A DNA stretch of 50,981 nt from CAVTWS01 sp964390555 (GTDB lineage: Bacteria > Actinomycetota > Acidimicrobiia > Acidimicrobiales > SHLQ01), in the NCBI GenBank assembly GCA_964390555.1, contig CAYMJU010000092.1, positions 1-50,981 on the forward strand. The letters run 5' to 3'. Shown in pieces: positions 42,212 to 50,981 of the stretch (positions within the stretch are counted from its first letter, which is position 1; each line of letters begins with the position of its first letter). Position numbers and translations under genes: made by a program. Below the pieces are notes generated by a model. It did no database searches, was not told the DNA's origin, and saw nothing but the letters and a program-made list of their open reading frames with translations.

Positions 42212-43726
42212 TCAGCCGCCGATCGCGAGCAGCTCGACCTTGGTGAGCTCGTCGAACACGCCGGGGGCGACACCGAACACGAGCGTGACGACGGTGGTGA
42301 TTGCCAGTGCGGCTGCAAGCGAGCGCGGCACCCGAATCGGGCGGGTGTCGCCGTCGGGCGCGTCTTCGACCCACATGCGACGAGCGATCCCGGCGTAGTA
42401 GAACGCGGCGATAACCGAGTTGACCGCCACCACGACCGCCAGCACCACACCAGAGGCGTTGTTGGCGTCGATCAGCGCGTTCAGCACCGCGAACTTGGCG
42501 TACCAACCACCGAAGGGCGGGATACCGATCAGGCTGAACAAGAACGCGGTCATGACGAGGGTGAGCGCGGGTGCGTAGTGGAACAGGCCTTTGTACGAGT
42601 CGAGCTCGCCGCTGCCGGTTCGCCGGGCCACGGCCATGATCACGGCGAAGGCACCCAGGTTCATGGCCGCGTAGACGATCAGGTAGGTGATCGTCGCCTG
42701 GAGGGCTTGGCTACCGACGTCGTCGGCCAGCGCCAGCGGGGCGATCATGTACCCGGCTTGGGCGATGCCCGAGTAGGCCATGAGCCGCACCACATTGGTC
42801 TGGCGAAGCGCGATCAGGTTGCCGACAGTCATCGAAGCCGCGGCCAGGATCCACAGGATCGGCTCGACCACGTCGGCGCGGCCGTCGAAGGCGAGGAACA
42901 CCAGCGTCATCAACGCCACGAAGCCCGCGGCCTTGCTGGCCACGGCCAAGAACGCGGTGACCGGCGTGGGCGCGCCCTCGTAGACGTCGGGCGCCCACGT
43001 GTGAAACGGTACGGCCGACACCTTGAACCCGAACCCGACGAGCACGAACACGATGCCCAGCGTGACCACCGGGGTCGAGTCATCGAGCCCGCCGATGCCA
43101 GCACCGATCTCGGTCAACAACGTCGATCCGGTGACGCCGAAGAGCAGCGACATGCCGTAGAGCATGAGGGCCGACGCGAAGACGCCCATCAGGTAGTACT
43201 TCAGTCCGGCCTCGTTCGACTTCGGGTCCCGCTTGCGCCATGTGGCGAGCATGTACGCCGGGATCGAGAGCAGCTCGAGGGCCACGAACATGGTGATCAG
43301 ATCACGCGCCGAGGCCATGACGACCATGCCCATGATCGACGCCAGCAGCATCTCGTAGTACTCGTTCTCCCAGTAGTCGCCCTCGGCGACGTAGTTAGTG
43401 GACAGGAGCACGACCACGTAGCCGGCACCGAGGAACAAGGCTTTGAGGACCAGCGAGTAGTTGTCGACGACATAGGCCCCGCCGAACATCGAACGATCGG
43501 CACCGTCGGCGGCCAGCGTGAGGATCGGGATGATGGCACCGAGCAGACCGAGTCCGGCGATCGCCGACATGTACCTGCGGGCTCGCTCGAGCTGGACCAC
43601 GTCGAGCACGATCAGCAACAGCCCCGCCGAGAGCAGGACGATCTCGGGCGCGAGGGCGTGGTAGTCGACGTGGGGTTGGGCCCACTCGAGCGTCTGGAGG
43701 GCCACCTCAGCCGCCTGTATCGGCAT
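42212..43726 (-). CDS. nuoN: NADH-quinone oxidoreductase subunit N
   Basis: NuoN is one of the three antiporter-like proton-pumping subunits of complex I. The 504-residue protein has about 14 TM helices. The conserved Lys/Glu helices appear in LLSIPAYMLATWRKRDPKSNEAGLKYYLMG in parts and in FHTWAPDVYEGAPTPVTAFLAVASK, the latter holding the broken TM7 region. It overlaps the 3' end of nuoM by 20 bases. Confidence 0.96.
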   Translation of the reverse strand: MPIQAAEVALQTLEWAQPHVDYHALAPEIVLLSAGLLLIVLDVVQLERARRYMSAIAGLGLLGAIIPILTLAADGADRSMFGGAYVVDNYSLVLKALFLGAGYVVVLLSTNYVAEGDYWENEYYEMLLASIMGMVVMASARDLITMFVALELLSIPAYMLATWRKRDPKSNEAGLKYYLMGVFASALMLYGMSLLFGVTGSTLLTEIGAGIGGLDDSTPVVTLGIVFVLVGFGFKVSAVPFHTWAPDVYEGAPTPVTAFLAVASKAAGFVALMTLVFLAFDGRADVVEPILWILAAASMTVGNLIALRQTNVVRLMAYSGIAQAGYMIAPLALADDVGSQALQATITYLIVYAAMNLGAFAVIMAVARRTGSGELDSYKGLFHYAPALTLVMTAFLFSLIGIPPFGGWYAKFAVLNALIDANNASGVVLAVVVAVNSVIAAFYYAGIARRMWVEDAPDGDTRPIRVPRSLAAALAITTVVTLVFGVAPGVFDELTKVELLAIGG

Positions 43727-45341
43727 CGGCCGTGGCGATCCCGAGGTCGTACACCTCGTCGCAGTCGGCGGCGTCGGGGTCGTCGGCCTCCATCGACAGG
43801 CACGGGTGCAGCGACTCGAGCACCGCGGCGTCGGTGGTCTTGAACAAGATGTTCGGGTACACCCCGAGCACCACGATCAAGACCAGCATCGGCACCCACG
43901 CCAGGTACTCGGCCCGAGAAGCGTCGTGGATGTGCGGGTCGTCGGCGAACTCCTCGCTCGGTGTACCGAACGCCGTGCGCTGCAACAGCCAGAGCAGGTA
44001 CCCGGCCGCGAGCACCGTTCCCACGGCGGCGATCACCATGAACGTGCGGAACGTCTCGACCGGCACCCCGTTGCCCGGGTTGTACGACGACAGGATCGCG
44101 GGGAACTCCCCCCAGAATCCCGCTAGCCCGGGCAGGCCGAGCGACGCCATCACGCAGAAGCCGAAGATCCAGCCCATGTGGGGCGCCTGCACCAGCAGGC
44201 CGCCGAGCCGCTTGATCTCGAGGGTGTGGTAGCGCTCCTTCACCGATCCGGCGAGGAAGAACAACATGCCGGTGATCAAGCCATGGGCGACCATGCCGAA
44301 GATGGCCGCGTTGATCCCGAAGTCGGTGAGCGTCGCGATGCCGAGCATCACGAAGCCCATGTGGGCGACCGACGAGAACGCGATCAGGCGCTTCATGTCG
44401 GTCTGGGCCAGACAGCCGAGGGCGCCGTAGATGATGCCGATCACCGCGAGGAGACCGATCCACGGGGCGAACTCGACCGCGGCCTCGGGCAGGATCGGTA
44501 TGGCGACCCGGATGAAGCCGTAGGTCCCCAGCTTCAGGAGCACAGCGGCCAGGATCACCGAACCGACGGTGGGGGCCTCGGTGTGCGCGTCGGGCAACCA
44601 CGTGTGGAACGGGAACATCGGCACCTTCACCCCGAAGCCCAGGAACATGCCACCGAACAGCAACAGCGCCGTGCCCCGAGCCAGGCCGGCCCCGCCCCAG
44701 TCGCTGAGCGCCACCATGTCGAAGGTGCGCAGCGCTTCACCGGTGACGGGGTCCTCGGCGAGGAAGAAGATCGACAAGAAGCTGAGCAGCATCAGCGCCG
44801 ACCCGAACAGCGTGAACAGGAAGAACTTAATCGACGCGTAGCGCCGGTTCGGGCCACCCCACACCGCGATCATGAAGAACATCGGCAGGAGCACGACCTC
44901 GAAGAACACGAAGAACAGCACCAGGTCCTGGGCCACGAACGTGCCGATCATGCCCGTTTCGAGAATCAAGATCAGCGAGAGGAACGCCTTGGGGTTGTGC
45001 GGCTCGGGGAAGTGGTTCCAGCTGTAGATGATGCACAACGGCACCACCAGCATGGTGAGCGCCATCAGCGGCAGCGACATACCGTCGATCGCCACGTGGA
45101 ACCGGCTGTTGATCACCTCGATCCACTCCTTGTCCTGCGTGAACTGCAAGACATCGGAGTTGTCGAAGTTGAACTCGGTGATCAACAAGATGCCGATAAC
45201 GCCGACCACCAACGAGGTGAGCAGCGCGATCGCCTTCTGCAGCTCCTCCTCGGCCTTGGGGACGAGCATCACCAGCACCATTCCCACCACGGGCAGGAAT
45301 GTCACCAGGGTCAGGCCCCAGTCGTCGAGAAACTCTTCCAT
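43707..45341 (-). CDS. nuoM: NADH-quinone oxidoreductase subunit M
   Basis: NuoM is the middle antiporter-like subunit. The 544-residue protein has about 14 TM helices, with FFVFFEVVLLPMFFMIAVWG (the essential Glu of TM5) and PFHTWLPDAHTEAPTVGSVI (broken TM7 and loop). The C-terminus carries an Asp/Glu-rich tail of about 35 residues after the last TM helix, which is longer than usual. It lies 21 bases after nuoL. Confidence 0.96.
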   Translation of the reverse strand: MEEFLDDWGLTLVTFLPVVGMVLVMLVPKAEEELQKAIALLTSLVVGVIGILLITEFNFDNSDVLQFTQDKEWIEVINSRFHVAIDGMSLPLMALTMLVVPLCIIYSWNHFPEPHNPKAFLSLILILETGMIGTFVAQDLVLFFVFFEVVLLPMFFMIAVWGGPNRRYASIKFFLFTLFGSALMLLSFLSIFFLAEDPVTGEALRTFDMVALSDWGGAGLARGTALLLFGGMFLGFGVKVPMFPFHTWLPDAHTEAPTVGSVILAAVLLKLGTYGFIRVAIPILPEAAVEFAPWIGLLAVIGIIYGALGCLAQTDMKRLIAFSSVAHMGFVMLGIATLTDFGINAAIFGMVAHGLITGMLFFLAGSVKERYHTLEIKRLGGLLVQAPHMGWIFGFCVMASLGLPGLAGFWGEFPAILSSYNPGNGVPVETFRTFMVIAAVGTVLAAGYLLWLLQRTAFGTPSEEFADDPHIHDASRAEYLAWVPMLVLIVVLGVYPNILFKTTDAAVLESLHPCLSMEADDPDAADCDEVYDLGIATADADTGG

Positions 45342-45362
45342 GTGCGCTGTCCTCGATGGGTA

Positions 45363-47705
<2,343 letters not shown>

Positions 47706-47706
47706 G

Positions 47707-48006
47707 TCAGCCCTTCATCGAGTCGACGGTGCTGAAGTCGACCGTCTTGCGATTCCGATAGATGAGCAGCACCATGGCCAGGCCCACGCCGACCTCGGCA
47801 GCCGCGATGGCGATCACGAACAGGGCGAACACGTCGCCGGCGATCGAGTTGTTGAACGCCCCGAAGGCGATGAGGTTGATGTTCACCGCGTTCAGTATCA
47901 GCTCGATCGACATGAGCACCAGCACGCCGTTGCGGCGCGCCAGGACGCCGTACACCCCGATGCAGAACAGGGCCGCCGCGAGCAGCAGGAACTGGTTCAG
48001 GACCAC
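47707..48006 (-). CDS. nuoK: NADH-quinone oxidoreductase subunit K
   Basis: NuoK is a three-TM subunit of the proton path. GTG 48006 follows GGAAGGA at about six bases and lies two bases after the nuoJ stop; it gives 99 residues, the normal length. VLARRNGVLVLMSIELILNA contains the conserved Glu of TM2, and EVGVGLAMVLLIYRNR the TM3 Glu. An open frame continues upstream through nuoJ in another phase but is not coding. Confidence 0.95.
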   Translation of the reverse strand: MVLNQFLLLAAALFCIGVYGVLARRNGVLVLMSIELILNAVNINLIAFGAFNNSIAGDVFALFVIAIAAAEVGVGLAMVLLIYRNRKTVDFSTVDSMKG

Positions 48007-48008
48007 CG

Positions 48009-48533
48009 CTAGTCCTTCCTGGCCACGACGATGGCCCCGATCAAGGCGGCGAGCAACAGCACCGACACCGCCTCGAAGGCGATGAGATAGTCGGCGAAGA
48101 TCGAATCGGAGACTGAGGTCACCGAGCGGGGCGCTTCGAGGTCGACCCGGGTGTCCTCCCACTCGTCGACGAGGGCGTAGCTCATCACGACCATCAGCAG
48201 CACACCGACGAGCGCCGCCATCGCCCGCCGTTCCGTCCGGACCGAGTCGTCTTCGCCGAGCTGGGCCCGCGTGAGCATGATGCCGAACAGGAACAGCACG
48301 ACCACGGCACCGATGTAGACGAGCACCTGGGTGACGGCCACGAACTCGGAGCCGAGCAGGATGAAGTTGGCCGCCACGCCGGCCAGCGTGATCACCAGGT
48401 ACAGCGCGGCGTGGACCACGTTGTTGGTGGTCACGACCCGCCACGCCGAATACAGCATGACCGCGGCGATGATGCCGAAGGCGATGTTCTGGGCGACGAG
48501 CAGATCACCCGAGGTCGACTGGGCGACGATCAC
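48009..48533 (-). CDS. nuoJ: NADH-quinone oxidoreductase subunit J
   Basis: NuoJ is a five-TM subunit whose TM3 pi-bulge takes part in coupling. The 174-residue protein has AALYLVITLAGVAANFILLG, then SEFVAVTQVLVYIGAVVVLF (TM3), and a final TM FEAVSVLLLAALIGAIVVAR. A loop of about 50 residues between TM4 and TM5 is hydrophilic. The start overlaps the nuoI stop by four bases (ATGA). Confidence 0.95.
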   Translation of the reverse strand: MIVAQSTSGDLLVAQNIAFGIIAAVMLYSAWRVVTTNNVVHAALYLVITLAGVAANFILLGSEFVAVTQVLVYIGAVVVLFLFGIMLTRAQLGEDDSVRTERRAMAALVGVLLMVVMSYALVDEWEDTRVDLEAPRSVTSVSDSIFADYLIAFEAVSVLLLAALIGAIVVARKD

Positions 48534-49066
48534 CGCGGGACCTTCTTCTTCTTGACCTCGGCGCCGGCCTCGTAGTCCTCGAACTCGGGCACGGTGGTCA
48601 TCCAGTCACCGAGGCGCTCCTTCTCGTGGAGCAGATCGGCGATCTTGAACTCGGAGTACTCGTACTCGGGGCTCCAGAACAAGGCGTCGAACGGACACAC
48701 CTCGACGCAGATGCCGCAGTACATGCACAGCGAGTAGTCGATGCTGAACCGGTCGAGGGCGTTGACCGCCCGCGGTTTACCGCCGGCCCGGCGGGGCGGG
48801 GCCTTGGTCTTGTGGGCCTCGATGTAGATGCACCAGTCGGGGCATTCGCGGGCGCACAGCATGCACGACGTGCAGTTCTCCTCGTGCAGGGCGATGACGC
48901 CTCGCGCCCGAGGTGTCGGCGCTTCCTTCTCGCGGGGGTACTGCACGGTGTGGGCGCCGCGCGACGGAGCCGGTATCGGCTTCTTCAGACCGTCGGGGAA
49001 CAGCGTGTCGAGCGCGGTCTTGGCGGTGACGCCGAGGCCCTTGATCATTCCCGGTACGAGACCCAT
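48530..49066 (-). CDS. nuoI: NADH-quinone oxidoreductase subunit I
   Basis: NuoI carries iron-sulfur clusters N6a and N6b of the connecting arm. The 178-residue protein has the two ferredoxin motifs CTSCMLCARECP near residues 66-77 and CMYCGICVEVCP near 114-125. These are two complete C-x2-C-x2-C-x3-C-P sites. The basic N-terminus and the C-terminal KKKK-like tail are typical. It starts about 20 bases after nuoH. Confidence 0.97.
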   Translation of the reverse strand: MGLVPGMIKGLGVTAKTALDTLFPDGLKKPIPAPSRGAHTVQYPREKEAPTPRARGVIALHEENCTSCMLCARECPDWCIYIEAHKTKAPPRRAGGKPRAVNALDRFSIDYSLCMYCGICVEVCPFDALFWSPEYEYSEFKIADLLHEKERLGDWMTTVPEFEDYEAGAEVKKKKVPR

Positions 49067-49085
49067 GGTCGACCTTTCCGCCCGC

Positions 49086-50117
49086 TCAGAAGACGACCTT
49101 CAACACCGCGGTGACCGAGATGTTGAAGAGCGAGAGAGGGACGAGGAACTTCCAGGCCAGCTTCTGCAGCTGATCCTCGCGGAACCGGGGATAGGTGAAC
49201 CGGAACCAGAAGACCAAGAAGGTGACGATCATCATCTTGGCGAACAACACGAGCGGCCCGATGACGTTGAACAGGTTGTCGTCGACGTCGATGCCCGGCA
49301 CGTACCAGCCGCCGAGGAACAGGACCGACACGATCGCCCCGAACACGCCGGCGGTGGCGAACTCGCCGATGAAGAACAGGAGGAACCGCAGGCCGGAGTA
49401 CTCGGTGAGGTAACCGCTCACCAGCTCGGACTCGGCGATCGGCATGTCGAACGGGGTCTGGGTGAGCTCGGCCTGGACCGCCACCAGGAAGATCAAGAAG
49501 CCGAGGATCTGCGTGAGGATGAACGGGTTCCCGATCCCGCCCCAACCGAAGATCTCGCCCTCGGCCTGGGCATAGACGATGCCCTGCATGTTCATCGTGC
49601 CGGCCTGGATCACCACGCCCACCACGGCGAGAACCATCGGCAGCTCGTAGGCGATCAGCTGGCCGGCGGCACGCAGACCGCCGAGCAGCGAGTACTTGTT
49701 GGCCGACGCCCACCCGGCCATGAGGATGCCGACGACCGAGATCGATCCGACCGCGAGCGCGAAGAACACGCCGGTCTCGAGGTCGACGAACAGCGCGTCG
49801 GGTCCGGCCGGCAACACGAGTACGAGCAGGAACGTGCTCATCAGCACCAGGAACGGCGCCAGCTTGAACACCAGGCGATCGGCCCGGCTGGGGACGATGT
49901 CTTCTTTCTGGATCCACTTGCCGACCTCGGCCAGCAACTGCATCGAGCCGTAGGGCCCGGCCTCCATGGGACCGAGGCGGCTCTGCATGAAGCTCATCAT
50001 CTTGAACAGGTAGACGTAGACGAGTGTGCCGGCCGGGATCAGGACCGCGACCAGGCCGCAGACGACCCGGATCGAGGTCTGCTGCCAGTAGGCGAGCTCA
50101 GCGAGGACTGGAGTCAT
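49086..50117 (-). CDS. nuoH: NADH-quinone oxidoreductase subunit H
   Basis: NuoH forms much of the quinone-binding chamber. The 343-residue protein has about eight TM helices and the conserved loops QSRLGPMEAGPYGSMQLLAE, GWASANKYSLLGGLRAAGQL, and TPFDMPIAESELVSGYLTEY, the last holding the acidic residues of the E-channel. ATG 50117 overlaps the stop of the third mini-ORF of the upstream tandem repeat, with GGAG six bases before the ATG. Confidence 0.97.
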   Translation of the reverse strand: MTPVLAELAYWQQTSIRVVCGLVAVLIPAGTLVYVYLFKMMSFMQSRLGPMEAGPYGSMQLLAEVGKWIQKEDIVPSRADRLVFKLAPFLVLMSTFLLVLVLPAGPDALFVDLETGVFFALAVGSISVVGILMAGWASANKYSLLGGLRAAGQLIAYELPMVLAVVGVVIQAGTMNMQGIVYAQAEGEIFGWGGIGNPFILTQILGFLIFLVAVQAELTQTPFDMPIAESELVSGYLTEYSGLRFLLFFIGEFATAGVFGAIVSVLFLGGWYVPGIDVDDNLFNVIGPLVLFAKMMIVTFLVFWFRFTYPRFREDQLQKLAWKFLVPLSLFNISVTAVLKVVF

Positions 50118-50173
50118 CGGTCACTCCAGCCCCGTCGCCCATCGCGACCTAGCGTCTTTCGTGCGGCGCTCAT
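50114..50173 (-). CDS. Mini-ORF 3, MSAARKTLGRDGRRGWSDR
   Basis: This 19-codon ORF starts at ATG 50173, overlapping the stop of mini-ORF 2, and ends with a TGA that overlaps the nuoH ATG. A GGAG lies about six bases before its start. The peptide is strongly basic (seven Arg/Lys in 19). Confidence 0.4.
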   Translation of the reverse strand: MSAARKTLGRDGRRGWSDR

Positions 50174-50229
50174 CGATCGCTCCAGCGCCGTCGCCCGCGG
50201 CGACCTTGCGTCTTTCGTGCGGCGCTCAT
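50170..50229 (-). CDS. Mini-ORF 2, MSAARKTQGRRGRRRWSDR
   Basis: This 19-codon ORF starts at ATG 50229, overlapping the stop of mini-ORF 1, and its TGA overlaps the ATG of mini-ORF 3. It differs from mini-ORF 1 at three residues. Confidence 0.4.
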   Translation of the reverse strand: MSAARKTQGRRGRRRWSDR

Positions 50230-50285
50230 CGGTCGCTCCTGCCCCGTCGCCCGTCGCGACCTTGCGTCTTTCGTGCGGCGCTCAT
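50226..50285 (-). CDS. Mini-ORF 1, MSAARKTQGRDGRRGRSDR
   Basis: This 19-codon ORF starts at ATG 50285, which overlaps the nuoD stop (CGATGA), and its TGA overlaps the ATG of mini-ORF 2. Reading frame and length are the same in all three copies, and no copy has gained an internal stop. Confidence 0.4.
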   Translation of the reverse strand: MSAARKTQGRDGRRGRSDR

Positions 50286-50981
50286 CGATCGATGTCCCCG
50301 AGTATGAAGTACAGGCTGGCCAGGATCGTGATGATGTCGGGCACGTAGACGCCCTTCAGCAACCACGGCGTGATCGACACGTTGTTGAACGAGGCCGAAC
50401 GGATCTTGACCCGGAACGGCACCAGATCGCCCTTGGACACGATGTAGTAGCCCATGGCGCCGAGCGGGTTCTCGGTCTCGACCCAGGCCTCGCCCTCGGG
50501 GACCTTGATGATGCGGGGCACCTTGGCCATGATCGGACCCTTGGGTATGCGGTCGATCAGGGTATCGATGATGTCGGTACCCTCGCGGACCTCCTGGAGG
50601 CGTACCCAGAACCGGGCGAAGCTGTCGCCGTCGGGGTGGGTCCACACCTTCCACGGGATCTGGTCGTACACCAGACCGCCGGGGTTGTCGCGGCGCAGGT
50701 CCCAGTCGACGCCCGACGCCCGGATGTTGGCGCCCGACAGGCCGTAGGACAGCCCGGTCTCGGCCGGCACCACGCCGATGCCGCGCGTGCGGGCCTGGAA
50801 GATCTCGTTGCCGACGATCAGGGTGTCCATCTGGTCGCAGAACTTGCGGACCTGGTCCATGGCCTGGTGCGTGCCGTCGATCCAGCCCTTGGGGAGGTCG
50901 TCCTTGAGGCCACCGATGCGGTCGAAGTTCGGGTGGAACCGGCCGCCGGTGACGGCCTCGATCTGGTTCAGCACGTACTCG
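50282..50981 (-). CDS. nuoD: NADH-quinone oxidoreductase subunit D, C-terminal part (cut by window edge)
   Basis: NuoD is the 49-kDa subunit that with NuoH forms the quinone site. The visible 233 residues include GGRFHPNFDRIGGLKDDLPK, GVVPAETGLSYGLSGANIRA, SGVDWDLRRDNPGGLVYDQI and the C-terminal FILGDIDR end. The C-terminus is the normal DR. The N-terminal part lies beyond the window. It is followed by the mini-ORF chain and nuoH, not by nuoE. Confidence 0.97.
   Translation of the reverse strand, partial: EYVLNQIEAVTGGRFHPNFDRIGGLKDDLPKGWIDGTHQAMDQVRKFCDQMDTLIVGNEIFQARTRGIGVVPAETGLSYGLSGANIRASGVDWDLRRDNPGGLVYDQIPWKVWTHPDGDSFARFWVRLQEVREGTDIIDTLIDRIPKGPIMAKVPRIIKVPEGEAWVETENPLGAMGYYIVSKGDLVPFRVKIRSASFNNVSITPWLLKGVYVPDIITILASLYFILGDIDR

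Larger units (their letters stand above)
50114..50285 (-). repeat. Three tandem 56-bp repeats joining nuoD to nuoH
   Basis: Units lie at 50226-50281, 50170-50225 and 50114-50169, with a few differences between copies. In minus-strand reading each begins GCGCCGCACGAAAGACGC and ends with a GGAG Shine-Dalgarno and CGATGA. The nuoD stop forms the first ATGA and the nuoH start the last. Confidence 0.97.

Noticed and set aside
41555..43843. 762-codon plus-strand open frame over nuoN
   Set aside because: Antisense to nuoN and the methyltransferase gene; the His/Arg/Asp/Gly-rich product is typical of antisense translation.
50114..50285. CRISPR array
   Set aside because: Three units of 56 bp are contiguous with no unique spacers between them.

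Overview
The window looks like chromosomal DNA from a high-GC actinobacterium. The gene order tRNA-Thr, tRNA-Met, rpmG, tRNA-Trp, secE, nusG, rplK, rplA, rplJ, rplL, rpoB, rpoC, rpsL, rpsG, fusA, tuf, the very high GC of third codon positions, the frequent GTG starts and an F420-type luciferase-like oxidoreductase all point to Actinomycetota. The class Acidimicrobiia (Ilumatobacter-like) is my inference from overall protein character, not from a database search.

Layout. Positions 1-3936 (minus strand) hold the str operon: rpsL, rpsG, fusA and a tuf cut by the window edge. Positions 4156-17396 hold a surface-polysaccharide locus placed between rpsL and rpoC: a lipoprotein, an initiating sugar-phosphate transferase, a Wzz-like co-polymerase with a decayed tyrosine-kinase domain, two glycosyltransferases, a Wzy/O-antigen-ligase-like polymerase, a sulfotransferase, a Wzx-like flippase fused to an aminoglycoside-phosphotransferase-like kinase, an LPNTG-tailed exported protein, and two unfamiliar proteins. 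A nitroreductase follows at 17482. Positions 18221-31728 (minus strand) hold rpoC, rpoB, a tyrosine-phosphatase-like gene, rplL, rplJ with an L10 leader, rplA, rplK, nusG, secE, tRNA-Trp, rpmG, tRNA-Met and tRNA-Thr. Positions 31762-42205 hold mixed housekeeping genes: GNAT, tRNA-Tyr, YajQ, HtpX, a HAD phosphatase, acetyl-CoA synthetase, MscL, an ECF sigma factor with a membrane partner, an LLM oxidoreductase, an acyl-CoA-ligase-like enzyme and a MidA/NDUFAF7-like methyltransferase. Positions 42212-50981 (minus strand) hold respiratory complex I genes nuoN, M, L, K, J, I, H and the 3' part of nuoD, with no nuoE, F or G between nuoD and nuoH.

How they work together. The two ribosomal/RNA polymerase blocks form the core gene-expression machinery. 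The polysaccharide genes can be read as a Wzx/Wzy-type pathway: prime undecaprenyl phosphate, extend the repeat unit, flip, polymerise, control length, and decorate with sulfate and perhaps phosphate. The nuo genes form the membrane arm and part of the connecting arm of complex I, followed by a candidate assembly methyltransferase.

Most striking structure. At three separate gene junctions (7262-7307, 39341-39519, 50114-50285) a tandem duplication carries the downstream start region. In each case the period (26, 92 and 56 bp) leaves remainder 2 on division by 3, so every duplicated start codon opens a tiny ORF whose stop overlaps the next start as ATGA. The outer genes therefore stay linked by a chain of stop-start overlaps through 1 to 3 mini-ORFs of 9 to 31 codons. 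A related repeat, in the opposite orientation, sits directly before htpX with its own Shine-Dalgarno sequence and a 20-codon ORF. I regard this as the best candidate for something not yet described.
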